Made by a program: the position numbers and the translations under genes. Of a DNA stretch of 64,000 nucleotides, positions 35,578 through 46,896 are shown one piece after another; the stretch's first letter is position 1; each line of letters starts with the position of its first letter. The notes beneath the pieces are model-generated. The model made no database searches and was not told the origin of the DNA. It saw only the letters and a list, made by a program, of their open reading frames with translations. Source of the stretch: Chaetomium olivaceum (lineage: Eukaryota > Ascomycota > Sordariomycetes > Sordariales > Chaetomiaceae); assembly GCA_039881045.1 (NCBI GenBank), contig JAYWVB010000039.1, positions 62,001 to 126,000 of the forward strand. Reading direction: 5' to 3'.

Positions 35578-37243
35578 TTACACTACAACCGGGGCCTCCT
35601 CAGCCTTCCTCTCGGGCAGCGGCTCGCCGCCATCCTTTGTTGTCACGGCCGCAGCCGCCTTGAACGCCTGGTCAAAGTCGGCAATGATGTCGTCGATGTG
35701 CTCCGTGCCGACCGAGATGCGGATGAGGTCCTGGGATTCTGTCAGCATCAAGTTCCAAGGAAAAAGAAACGTCCCGGCATAATGGATTACTAACCTCAGT
35801 CACACCTGAGCTGATCTTCTCCTCATCGCTGAGCTGCTCGTGGGTCGTGGTCCACGGGTGGATGGCCAGTGTCTTGGAGTCACCGACGTTCGCCAGGTTG
35901 GAGATCAGCTTGAAGCCGTCCACAATCTGGCTGCCGGCCGCGCCGCCACCCTTGACACCGAAGCTCAACACTCCGCCGAAGCCACGCTTGAGGTACTTCT
36001 TGGCCGTCTCGTGCGACTCGTGGCTCTCGAGGCCGGGGTACGACACCCACGAGACGTACTCGCTCTTCTCGAGGTAGCGTGCCAGGGCCAGCGCATTTTG
36101 GGCGTGCCTCTCAGCACGCAGCGACAGCGTCTCGAGACCGATCAGCAGCTGCTGGGCGCCAAAGGGGTTGAGGCAGGGCCCGAGGTCGCGCAGGATCTCG
36201 ACGCGCACGCGGATGGCGAAGGTGATGGCACCGAACGTTTCCCAGAACTTGAGCCCGTGGTAACCCTCCGAAGGCTCGACCATCTGCGGGAAGCGCTTGG
36301 CGTTCTTGCCCCAGTCGAACTTGCCGCTGTCAATCACAACACCCGCGACGGTAGTACCGTGCCCCCCGATCCACTTGGTCGCCGAGTGTACCACGATATC
36401 GGCACCGTGGTCGATCGGGCGCACAAAGTAGCCACCAGCACCGAAGGTGTTGTCGACCTAGACGCCTGTCAGCTCTCGCGATATCGGCTGGCGACAGAGG
36501 TTTGCCACTTACCACAACCGGGACGCCCGCATCGTGTGCGACCTTGGCGATAGCCTCGAACTCGGGCACGTTGTAGCGCGGGTTACCGATGCTCTCGATG
36601 TAGACAGCCTTGGTCTTGTCGTCGATGGCGGCCGCGATGGCCTCGGGGCTGTCGCCGTTGACGAACTTGGTCGTGATGCCGAAGCGCGCGAAGAGCACCT
36701 TGAACTGGTTGTACGTGCCGCCGTAGAGGTTGGATGTCGAGACGATGTTGTCGCCGCTGTGGGCAAGCGCCGCGATGGCCATGAACTGCGCGGCCTGGCC
36801 GGAGGAGGCAGCCACCGCAGCGACACCGCCCTCGAGAGCAGCGATTCTCTTCTCAAAGACATCGACCGTGGGGCTGAGGGTGTCAGTTTTACAGGTCACT
36901 ATCTCGACTCCCGCGTGGTATCTCTCTGCACTCACTTCATGATCCGGGAGTAGATGTTGCCAAACTCCTTGAGCCCGAAGAGGCGGGCGCCATGGGCCGA
37001 GTCATTGAAAACGTAGCTCTATTCCTACCCCTCAGCTCTTTTTCCACGGGGGCCATTGAACAAGGCTGGCTCACGGTGGTGGCATAGATGGGGACAGCCC
37101 GGGAGTTGGTGGCCGGGTCGGGCTCTTGCCTTGTCACAACGTCAGTCTCTCGCTCTTCATCCGGTGTCGGACGGGAGAAATGGCAGTGGGAGCAACACGT
37201 ACCCCGCATGGAGTTGGAGCGTCTCGAATCTCTGATTAGACAT
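35578..37243 (-). CDS. MET17: O-acetylhomoserine sulfhydrylase (methionine/cysteine synthesis)
   Basis: Six exons in phase: 37243-37203, 37129-37075, 37018-36936, 36873-36513, 36457-35795 and 35730-35578, giving 451 residues, the usual length. It is a Cys/Met-metabolism PLP enzyme: start MSNQRFETLQLHAG, then YSRIMNPTVDVFEKR, SSGQAAQFMA, and the PLP-binding lysine in SATKWIGGHG (about K208). The C-terminal half has NPFGAQQLLIGLETL and SVGTEHIDDIIADFDQA. It makes homocysteine from O-acetylhomoserine and sulfide in the cytosol. All five introns are short with normal GT-AG ends, and no frameshift is needed. In filamentous fungi the gene is often called cysD and is under sulfur control; I see no proven regulatory site. 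Confidence 0.95.
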
Positions 37244-38856
37244 GGCGGCAGACTTGTCTTTCGACGGCGAGGGGTATCAATGGGTATCACAAGCGCAAGT
37301 GCAGAAAAGGCGGCAAAGTTACTCGGTTGCTCAGTGTTTGGAGCTCGACAACAAAGAAGGGGCGCGACAAGATGTGACGAGGACGGAGCAAGCAAGGAAC
37401 CGGGTCCTAGAACTGGCGACCAAGCCCCCCTTTTTCTATTCCTCCTCCCTCCTCCCCACGCCTAGGCTCCAAATACCTCACTAGCCGATCACCAAAGTGT
37501 GCTCTTTTTAAAAAAACGCCTTAGCCATGCCGCGGTTTGTCAATTGTTACAGACCACGCAGGAGGCTAGGAGGGGCTCCTGCCCAGTCGCGTGTGTTTGA
37601 ATTGGAGAGAGTGGGGGGTCTTGGAGCACGCAATTGCGCCATCGGTTGATGGCGCGGGGCAGTTCCCCACGGTCCCTCATTCTTCCTCAGGCTGTACGGA
37701 TGCGCACCCAATCAGCTCTGAAAGCGCTCTTGAATTGTGAACTCCGTCTTTTTGGAGGTATTCGCCATTGCGCTGCTTAAAGACGAGTCTCTCTATCTCA
37801 TCGTTGTCGGTGGGTTGTTGTTGAGATTCGACCTAGCCATCCAAGACAGCCGATCATCGGAGCCCGACTAACACCACCCTTGGTGGACTACATTAGGGAA
37901 TACCTTAGTTGTGGCCTCTACACGGGTAAAGCAAATTCCCCTCTCCGGCACCGTATGTGATGGATCGGGCTTGGCATGAGATGAGGTGATATATGAGAAA
38001 CATCCCACATCCGCGTGCTCGCCCGCTGGTGGCAGCGCGGGGGAGCTACCTGTTGTCGGTCCAGAGCACCCCCAACGAGGGGTCAACTCTTTGTCAATTC
38101 GTCTCGTGCTATGTGCTCTACGTGCAGATGGATGTAACCCTATTCGTCGATCATTTGCACTGTTGGGAGTGAGTGTGGTTGGGTAGCCGAAAGGGTCAAG
38201 TCTCGCAGTGCTTTTGGCAGTGTGCTGTCATTAATGGTCCGCATTGCGAGTTATTAGACGTGTTCGTGATACCCACTCAGCTATGGAGCAGAGGGGAGTG
38301 GTTGAACTTTTATAATGAAACGACATGCGAAACCCGGCCGACGGTATCCCGTACTTTCCTCGCCTCCTGGATACGATGGCCAGCACATATCAGCAAATCC
38401 GTCTCTGAACTCAACAGGAGTTTTAAACAGACATCCACCATGTACATTTACCCCTATATATAAACAGAACACCTCCCGAGCACGCTATAAACCATAAAAC
38501 GCCTGTCCTTCGTTACTCGCCGCGTCAGAGCAAGCCATCAAGGCCATGCTAACTAACAACCCCATGGACCGGCTGATATGTTGTTGAGTCTTGGCATCCC
38601 ATATCCATAACCTCGTTTCCGCATTGTCGCACAGCGGCTGTCCATGGAATCCGAGGATCGCCAACCCCAGATCCAACCCGAGGGTACAAATAGGGTGCTG
38701 GCTGATCCCTCAAACTACCGACGACCGCAGCGGCCCGGCCCGGCGACCTCATCCGTAACCATATCCCCCATCATAACCGAAGACGTGACCCACCCAACCC
38801 ACCATCCGCAAACCCATCACGCCAACACCCTCTCCCCTTCCCCGTCCGTCCCCTCC
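37244..38856. other. Intergenic between MET17 and the MARVEL-like gene
   Basis: About 1.6 kb. The first 300 bases are the likely MET17 promoter. The rest shows no recognisable gene; ORFs over 38644-39087 on the plus strand are shadows of the minus-strand gene. Confidence 0.4.
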
Positions 38857-39563
38857 TCAAACAGCCTCCTTCTTCCCCGGCCACGGCATCGTGCCCGTAC
38901 CCGCGGGCTTGCTTCCAGCACCAGCAGCAGCAGCACCACCCTTCCTAACCTTAACAACCTCCAAACAAGTAAGTGTCGCCGACGCAGACCAGACGGCAAA
39001 CGAGAAGGCGGCGAAGGCGGCAGCGGCCTGGGCGGCGTGGCAGACGTCTCCGTGGCAGAAGAGCAGGCCGTTGAGGAAGGCGGCTAGGGCCGAGAAGCCG
39101 GCGAGGTGGAAGAGGGCGTTGGTCAGGTCGAAGGGGGCGGCTATGTAGGGTTTGGGGACTGGTGATCCCAAAGGGGGTTAGTAAAGAGGGGTTGAGAGGG
39201 AAAAAGGGCGAGGGAGGGGGTTGGTTGGGTGGGGGGGGTGCGAAGGAGGGAGGAGGGCGTACTGCGTGGGAGGAAGCGCGGGAGGAGTTCTATGCAGGCC
39301 AGCGAGATGGAGGACCAGATGCCGCTGAAGAGGAGGAAGTTGATTTGTGATGGTGACGAGTAGGCGGTTGCCGTCCTGTACCAGTTTGCGACTATCAAAA
39401 GAGGTTACCGTGTTAGCTGCGTCCTGGATTCTATCTGCACCGCGCCGGTCAGCTGGGGTTGGTTCCTACCAAATCCTGATAGGATTAGTACCAGCAGGGC
39501 GAAGACACCCTGTGATACCCTGATGAGGAGCATCAAGGGGAACGACATGCTTGTAAGCTTCAT
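38857..39563 (-). CDS. Four-helix membrane protein, MARVEL-like
   Basis: Three exons in phase: 39563-39470, 39391-39263 and 39158-38857, giving 174 residues. Four hydrophobic segments are visible: VSQGVFALLVLILSGF in exon 1, the INFLLFSGIWSSISLACIEL region, ALFHLAGFSALAAFLNGLLF, and AAAAFAAFSFAVWSASATLT. A short Lys/Gly-rich C-terminal tail follows. The size, helix spacing and a conserved-looking early Asn-Trp fit fungal MARVEL-domain proteins, small integral proteins of plasma membrane subdomains (Nce102-like). No motif fixes the exact family. Confidence 0.75.
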
Positions 39564-41818
39564 GATGAACTAAAGTGACGACGATGCACAGCACGGAAAA
39601 TCCAGAGTAAACAAAATGAAGGAACGAGAAGAGAGCAGCCGCTAGCCAAGAAGAAACAGAGAGATGGCGGAACTAGATGGGAGCGAAACGAGAGACATTC
39701 ACCAGAAATGAAGAACGGGCGCGTCCAACAAGTGGCAAGCCGACCCGAGCCTTGAATGTCTTCATACTGGTTAATTGGTCTGTGTGACCAATGAAGTCAT
39801 TCTGAAACGAAGATCCTCAGGAACCACATTGTGCATAATATGGTGGACGGTCGGTAGAATCAACCGGGCCAATGAAGGCGGCGCAACGACCAAATTGAGG
39901 TCGCAGCGCATCGTGAGGTTGGCTTCGACGCCGGCAGTCGCAAATCCGGCGGCTTGGCGTGAGCGTGATCGCTGTCGTGATGGTTATTTCTAAGTATATC
40001 TGAAGTTGGTTCACTTGAATCTACCAGACATGTACATAATGGCGACGCCCCTCGTTTGAGAGTTGAAGCTGGGACGATGCGCCTTGGGTCTCTTTGCTTC
40101 AGAAAGGGTAGGGATATGAAGAGTCACAGTCGAGATGAAGCAGCATTTGTCGACAACGACTTCCTTTCCCAATTGTCTCAAAATTTCTCTCCTGCTGCTC
40201 GAAGGGAAGATGCCAATAAGGGTAGTGGACAATCACAAACCTCGGGCTGAGGTGCCATCGGGTATGGAGGTGAGAGGGATGTTGAGTACCTTAGAGGACT
40301 CGAGGTTCCAGTAAAACTGGACGTGCTTGGTCTTAATACACTTTCCGGTAGCAAGTTCGCCGGAGCGTCCTATTTTTTTCCCAAAAGAAGAGATCTTGAC
40401 TGCTAAATCGCAGTATCGCAGCCCCTCGGTGGTGTTCTCTTCAGAGCTGGCTGATTGCTTGGCGTTTCGGGGCCAGGCTTTGGAATCTTCGAATCGCTCC
40501 TGATACCAGATGGGCCGTGCATTCGTGCCAAGCCAGCACGGCCAGTACCCCAGTAAATGAATCGCGGGGTGAAGGCTCGGCGTCGCGGCCCCACTCAAAT
40601 TATCTGCATGCGGGTTGCTTGCCGAGGTCAATCTCTGCCCGAGGCAGCGACAAAACCATGAGACTTCACTTTAGCGCGCTTTACAGTTCGTGGTCTCGTC
40701 ATCTGCCCAGGCACATGTCAGTACTGCATAACATGCTGACGATTCTCTTCCCTGTTTGATTCGGCAGTAGAAGATGTCATTCGGTGGCGACAATAGTCCA
40801 AAGAAAACAAAACAAACCCCCTGTGGAAATTGCGGACAATTGGTCTTTGTGCGCACATGAAATGGTACTGTACCTGACAGCGAATCTAGTGTCCGTTGAG
40901 CTGTCTCACTTTCGCCGTTGCTCCGCACCCCTCACGCGGCATGGAAATCCCCCGCATGTCGAGCTTTGAGAACGCTCTTCAGCATCTCTGATTTCCCCAA
41001 TTCTCCCCAGGAAATGGGATGCCTTTTCTGGCGGTCGCCGCATGTCATGCAGGTCGCGTCGCCAGTAATGGAAGTCGCGCCGCGCAGAGGGTGACCTTGA
41101 GAGGCTCGTAAGGGATCCACCCTCCCTCCAGTGACCCGCCGACGATTGGAAAAACCCGCGTCCTCCACAGTCATTGCCCCAACCCCACCCCTGAAGCATG
41201 TCAGCCGAGGCTGACCCTCGGTGCAACCGGCCGACAAGGTACGCCGTGTTTAACAGCATGTTTGAAACATTCTACGATATCTTGGTTGACAGCGCAGCCA
41301 GAAAGAATATAAACGGTTGAAGTTGAATAAAAAGGTTTAGGAATGTAAAAGCCCAGATTTCAGTACGCATATCCTCCCATTAAAGATGGTGACCCTTTGC
41401 AAAACACTGCCTCCGAGTTGGGAGGCAAGTATCTCTTGCCGGGGAACCCCAATTTGGCAACATCAACCGCTTCCAGCTTGGCTTCCTATCCCTGTCGCAC
41501 TCGGCCCAGGACGCCTCCAGTGCGAGACCACCTGCAGCCGAATGCCGACCCTCCGTTCGAAAAGGGGACGATCTTCCAAACTTTTGGCTTTTGTACCTCG
41601 TCTTTGTTCCCCTCCAAGCAGCCTCAACTCTTTCAGTATTAACGACTAGAAGAAATCTGTGACGTGACCATCGCGCGCCAGAATTTCCGTCCTCCTCCCT
41701 CCCTTGGTCGCTCCGAATTCTTCTCTCGCTTTGTCTAGCGCTCCTCTTCCGGGCCTCACAAACAATCCTTACCCTGAAGCTCGACTACTCAGTCCAGACT
41801 ACCACCGACGCCGCGACC
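39564..41818. other. Long intergenic region
   Basis: About 2.25 kb between divergent genes. I found no recognisable coding or RNA gene. The part after 41640, pyrimidine-rich and free of long ORFs, is the likely leader of the acyl-CoA synthetase gene. Confidence 0.4.
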
Positions 41819-44059
41819 ATGGCTCCCAGCAAACAAGATACCAAAGCCTACATCAGGACCCTCGCGACCCCTCCGCCGCCGGGCCAGCCCTACGCGCTCC
41901 CCCATCCCTGGCACCGAGCGCCCGAACCGCACCCCGATCTACCGCCATTGGCGCTTCCAAAACGGCCCATTGCTAGAGACATACGACCCGGCACAAAGAA
42001 CCGTCCACGACCTTTTCGAGCATGCGGTTGCCCAGGGCCCCAAGACCAGGTGCCTGGGATGGAGGCCCTGGAATGCTGCCACCAAGACATTTGAGCCCAA
42101 GTACGTCTGGCTGACGTATGCCGAGGTTGCTGAGCGGAGAAAGAACTTTGGCGCCGGTATCGTCGAGCTGCACCACCAGCTTGGTATCAAGGAGGAAAAG
42201 TATCCCGTGGGCTTGTGGGCGCAGAACCGCCCCGAGTGGCAGATGACCGAGCTAGCGCTGCTGTCGCAGTCACTATGGCCGGTCTCTCTATACGAGACCC
42301 TCGGCCCCGAGACGAGCGAGTACATCATTAACCACAGCGGACTGACGGCCATCGCCTGCTCACTGCCGCACATCCCGACCCTGCTGAAGATGGCCCCGCG
42401 CGTTCCCTCGCTCAAGCTCATCATCTCGCTCGACCCCCTCGATGCCGGCGAGGTACCGGGCCACTCGAAGCGGGAACTGCTGAACGCCACCGCTGCCGCT
42501 GCTGGCATCCAGGTCTTCTCCATGACCGAAGTGGAGGCCCTCGGTGCGCGCTCCGGCCGCGCCATGCGCCCTCCCAAGGCCGACGATATCCTGACCATCA
42601 ACTACACTTCGGGCACTACGGGCGACCCGAAGGGCGTGCTCATCACGCACAAGAACGGCGTGGCCGGCATCAGCGCGGCCCGGTCCAACGAGACCGTCTT
42701 CGCCGGCGACGTCCACATCTCGTATCTTCCCTTGGCGCACATCTATGGCCGTATGGCGGACCAAACTGCGCTCGCTGAGGGGCGAGCATTGGGTATTTCC
42801 ACGGCGACATCACTACGCTAATCGAGGATATCAAGATCCTGCGGCCGTCGGGCTTCATGTCGGTGCCTCGTCTGTTCAACCGCATCAACTCGGCCATCCA
42901 GGCGGCGACCGTCGAGGCCGACGGGTTTAAGGGGACTCTGTCGCGCCGCGTCATCGACACCAAGAAGGCTAGCATGAAGCTGCCCAACGGCCAGGCCACC
43001 AACAAGCACTTCCTGTACGACCGTATCTGACCCCCAAGGTGCTCAAGGCGGTCGGCCTGCAAAACACCCGTACCATGTGAGCGGCAGCGCCCAGCTCGAC
43101 CCGGACGTCCACCAGTTCCTCCGCGCCGCCTTTGCAATAACTTTATCCAGGGCTTCGGCATGACCGAGTCGTATGCGGTCGGCACCGTCCAAATGCCCGG
43201 CGACTTCACGACGGGCAACATCGGACCCCCATGCCCGTCGGTCGAGCTGTGCATCGAGTCGGTGCCCGAGTACGAGTACACGGTCGAGGACAAGCCGAAC
43301 CCGCGCGGTGAGCTGCTGATGCGCGGGCCCATCATCTTCCAGGAATACTTCCGCAACCCGGAGGAGACGGCCAAGGCGATCGAGTCCGACGGATGGTTCC
43401 ACACGGGGACATCGTCGAGGTCGACAGCATGGGCCGCTTCAAGATCATCGACCGCAAGAAGAACGTGCTCAAGCTCTCCCAGGGCGAGTACATCTCGCCC
43501 GAGCGCATCGAGAACGTCTACATGGGCGCCACCAACCTGATTGCCATGGCCTTCGTGCACGGCGACCCCAAGGAGTCGTGCCTCGTCGCCGTCTTTGGGA
43601 TCGACCCCGTCACCTTTGCCCCCTACGCCGGCAAGATCCTCAAGAAGCCCGTCCCGGCCGACGACAAGGACGCCCTCCGCCAGGCCGCCAACGACCCGCG
43701 CGTCAAGACCGCCTTCCTCAAGCTGCTCGAGCAGATCGGCAAGCGCCACAAGTTCAACAGCTTCGAGAAGGTTAAGAACTGCGTCTTTGAGATTGAGCCC
43801 TTCTCGATTGAGAATGAGCTGCTCACCCTACGTATGTCTTCCATCCCTTCTTACCCGTGTTTACTCCGCCTCCTTCTTTCCATCTCAAAAAGAGGGGGAA
43901 GGGGGGAGAGTGTAATTGAGATCACAGACCATGATGCTAACATGAGACAAAAACAGACTCAAGCTCAAGCGGCCCCAGACCGCGCGTGCCTTCCGGAACG
44001 AGATTGACCGCATGTACGAGGAAATTGCTGCCAACGCGGTCTCGAAGCCTAAGCTCTGA
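41819..44059 (+). CDS. Long-chain acyl-CoA synthetase, with about eight single-base frameshifts
   Basis: The product is an AMP-forming fatty acyl-CoA ligase of about 700 residues: start MAPSKQDTKAYIRTL, then WLTYAEVAERRKNFG, the AMP-binding signature YTSGTTGDPKGV, the YLPLAHIYGR block, the GFGMTESYAVG motif and DGWFHTGD...RFKIIDRKKN. It activates long-chain fatty acids with ATP and CoA. The last exon begins at 43957 after intron 43832-43956 and ends in Pro-Lys-Leu, which resembles a PTS1 peroxisomal signal. The frame breaks at about 41899-41903 (one extra C), and one base is missing near 42780, 43028, 43077, 43137, 43406 and 43828. Protein similarity is unbroken across all of them, so the cause is most likely indel errors. 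An in-frame read-out stops at 42821. Confidence 0.85.
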
Positions 44060-44199
44060 GCATGTTATCCGGTACCTGCTTGTATGTAAGGAATGGATAA
44101 ATGCGCGGCGTATTTCGTTGGGTTGGTTTACGTGTTTCCGAGCGGGATAGGTTCTGGCTTTTCTGTGATAAGTAGTTCGCACTGGTTATTATGCTTTGT

Positions 44200-44349
44200 G
44201 GGGTTTTGTATATAATCTTGTAAAATGGAATGTTTTTATACAAGCGATTACATATTGTTTATTATTATTATAACGAAATGATATCTTGAGATCTTGTAAT
44301 TAAAAGGAGGCTATAATATATTAAATAAATAGTAGTAAATCTAGTTTGC
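44200..44349. other. AT-rich segment before the transposon island
   Basis: A sharp drop in GC: the stretch is full of TA and AAT words, unlike the GC-rich genes on its left. It could be relic repeat DNA changed by repeat-induced point mutation, or a 3' flank. Confidence 0.5.
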
Positions 44350-44741
44350 TGTCACGGATTAGGCCCAACGCGGTCTTGGCCTGTGGGACGCGGGACGTCC
44401 CGGCCAATCATTTGGGGGCCCAACGGCCAATCATTGGACGAGTGAGGGCGCTCCCGTTGCTCCCTCTCGGGAAAGGGAGCACGGGGAGCACTCGCCACAC
44501 TCACTGCTCCCGACGCTCTCATCGTTCCTCGGAGCACAGGGAGCAGAGGGATCAACACGTTAGATAGCAGTAATAGTCACTCGTTTTCTGGAGAGCTCTA
44601 GGAGTTCTCCAGTTAGCAATCACAACTACAGTTCGCTACAAGCTCGAGAGCCTACTGTTGAGACAAGTCTTTGTTGTGCACCTTTTGGCTGCACCGAACC
44701 TAGTACCTTTGCAAGACACCTTCAATCAGACTGAACCCTAG
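44350..44741 (+). repeat. LTR of family B, left part (interrupted copy)
   Basis: It starts TGTCACGGAT and its last 160 bases match, inverted, the solo LTR at 55898-56328. At 44741 it is cut by the family A element, and the remaining 34 bases, ending GGTTCGTCACA, lie at 51725-51758. The U3-like part (about 44380-44570) contains repeated GGGAGC/GCTCCC words. No matching target duplication is seen at the outer ends (TTTGC and AATAT). Confidence 0.8.
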
Positions 44742-44944
44742 TGTCACGGGCACAGCCCGTTCCTTGTAGGGTTAGGGTTGCTGTATGTAGTTAGGGTTAG
44801 GGTTGCACAGACGGGCCCTGATGTGGCCTGTGCGCAGGCACGAGCAGGGTTTTCCCTGAGCGTGCCTCGCCTCCCACTTTCGGTTCCTCGTGCAACCACG
44901 CGATACACGAGTCTACTCCTACCACGGCGATTCCACCCGTGATA
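44742..44944 (+). repeat. Family A LTR, copy 1 (left)
   Basis: 203 bp, starting TGTCACGGGCACAGCCCG and ending CCACCCGTGATA. Contains two blocks of TTAGGG-type repeats at about 44767-44778 and 44789-44805. Differs from the other two copies by a CT/TC swap near 44780. Confidence 0.92.
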
Positions 44945-45159
44945 GTTGGTTGCACCTCCAGTTCGTGTGTGCAGCAGTAAGCGCTACGTGTAGAGCGTCG
45001 TTTTCAATTGAGTTACGAAGATCCAACGAATTCCAGCAAACCCGACGAGTTTCCCGACGCTCCGAGCGACTTGCAGCTGTGTCGCGCGGACCACTGCATT
45101 AAGGAAATACGACTACGAAGATACGAAGATACAATTGAAGGTCGCCAAGGAACGCCAAG

Positions 45160-46625
45160 ATGGGCGATAATACGATGCCGGCGCCGAGTGCCGCGCGCGA
45201 CATCAGGGGCGACATCATCGCCAAACTAGACGGGAACGAGGTCCCCGTACTCAAGAATTTCTTCGAGAGCCTCAACGTACCGGTCGTCAATAGCGAGGCC
45301 GCCGCCAACATCATTGACAGACTGCAGGCGGATGCGCCCGGCCAGGAATTTCTCAAGGTTATCAACGGTGTGGTCACTATTTTGAACGACCGATACAACA
45401 CTGTACAAGCCAACGCGGATGGCTTACAGATAGCCGCTGACAACGCCAAAATCGAGACCGCTGAATACGAGAAGGCCCTGACCAAGGCCTATGCCGAGCG
45501 CGATGCCTGGGAAAAGATGGCCAATAAACCCAGCGGTGGCTCGTCCGCTGCCGACCGGGACGGGTCGATGCCGCACCCCACCGCGTTTACCGGCGACGAG
45601 AAAGACACTTTGAAGCGGACCAGCCAGTTCCGAACCTGGCAAACTCGTATCACGGGCCGCTGGGTGTCTCGCCCGCAAGAATTCAATACGGAGAGTAAGA
45701 AGATCATTTATGCTTCCGCGCTTTTGAAAGGCAGCGCGGCCGCCGGCGTTTTTACGGGCGTCCAGAAAGTGACGATGAGCCCCGATAATTCGGAAGACTG
45801 GCCGTGGAAGACCGCCACCGAGTTCATGAACTACCTCGCCCGAAAGTACGCCACCATAGACTTGGCGGCGAATGCGGAAAACAGACTCCGCAGCCTGTCG
45901 CAGAAGGACGAGTTTGCCGCGTTCACCGACTTTCTCACAGAATACACCAATCTCACCGACGTTTGCGACTGGGACGGCACCGCCCGAGTCCGCGGTTTCC
46001 GCGAGAGGCTCTCCCGCCGTATGCGAGATGCCCTCAATATGCAGATCAATACGCCGGAGCGGCACGACTTCGAGGGCTGGGTCGCCATGGCCCAGAAGTT
46101 GGCGATTAATATGGAAGGGGAGGACTACCTCCGTAAGGCAGCCAGCAACTATAACCAGAACAATCAAAACCGCAACAACGGCGGTAACGGCGGTAAGGCG
46201 AAAGACCCTGATGCTATGGACCTAGACCAGATGCGAATCAACTCGGCAAAAATCCCCGAGGAAGAGAGGATTCGCCGGACCAACAACGGCCTCTGTTTTA
46301 ACTGTGGTAAAGCTGGCCACCAGGCTCGGCAGTGCCGCAGCCCCACGAATACCGGCCGCGGCGGCAACGACAACAACCGCGGCGGTGCGCGCGGCGGTGG
46401 CGGCCAGCGCGGCGGCTACTACAACGGGTTCGGGAACCAAGGTCAGCCGCAAGGCCACTACGGCCCCCAGCAGGGCGGTATAGGCGGCAAATTCGGAGGC
46501 ATATATCAACAGCCTTGGGGTTACGGCGGCCCCGACAACAACGCGTACCCCAACAATGGCAACTTCCGGGGTGCGCCCGCCCGTCGCGGCGGCATGCGGG
46601 GTGATTACAGGGGCGGTTACGGTAG
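45160..46625 (+). CDS. Retrotransposon Gag, N-terminal part
   Basis: ATG at 45160 opens a 489-codon Gag segment: a helical N-terminus, a retrotrans-gag-type capsid region (KIIYASALLKGSAAAGVF, then WPWKTATEFMNYLARKY) and a CCHC zinc knuckle CFNCGKAGHQARQC around 46293-46334, followed by a Gly/Arg/Gln-rich tail. At 46625 the sequence runs into a reversed LTR, and the open frame only reads into it as an artefact to 46773. The missing C-terminal 47 codons are at 51511-51370 on the other strand; the codon split at the junction (AG plus G) fits exactly. Confidence 0.9.
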
Positions 46626-46828
46626 TATCACGGGTGGAATCGCCGTGGTAGGAGTAGACTCGTGTATCGCGTGGTTGCACGAGGAACCGAAAGTGGGAGG
46701 CGAGGCACGCTCAGGGAAAACCCTGCTCGTGCCTGCGCACAGGCCACATCAGGGCCCGTCTGTGCAACCCTAACCCTAACTACATACGACAACCCTAACC
46801 CTACAAGGAACGGGCTGTGCCCGTGACA
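46626..46828 (-). repeat. Family A LTR, copy 2 (reverse)
   Basis: 203 bp, reverse orientation, starting TATCACGGGTGG and ending GCCCGTGACA on the plus strand. At the CT/TC position it matches copy 3, not copy 1. It serves as the 3' LTR of the inverted pol segment. Confidence 0.92.
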
Positions 46829-46845
46829 CTACCCTCCCTTCAAAG
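46829..46845 (-). promoter_or_regulatory. Polypurine tract of family A element
   Basis: On the minus strand the sequence just before the LTR reads GAAGGGAGGGTAG, a polypurine tract where plus-strand DNA synthesis would be primed. Confidence 0.7.
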
Positions 46846-46896
46846 ACAGCCCCCGGCTGTCAAATCCGTCAAATCCATCAGAACATCTCAATTCAT

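Noticed and set aside
44742..44944. Family A 203-bp repeat as a MITE, because its ends (TGTCACGGG / CCCGTGATA) are nearly inverted
   Set aside because: Two copies bound a Ty3/gypsy body in direct orientation with one CCTAG duplication around the whole, and a primer site and a polypurine tract lie next to them. That is an LTR layout.
46626..46773. Gag reading frame continuing to 46773
   Set aside because: The last 50 codons are the reversed LTR read as protein; the true Gag end is on the other strand.
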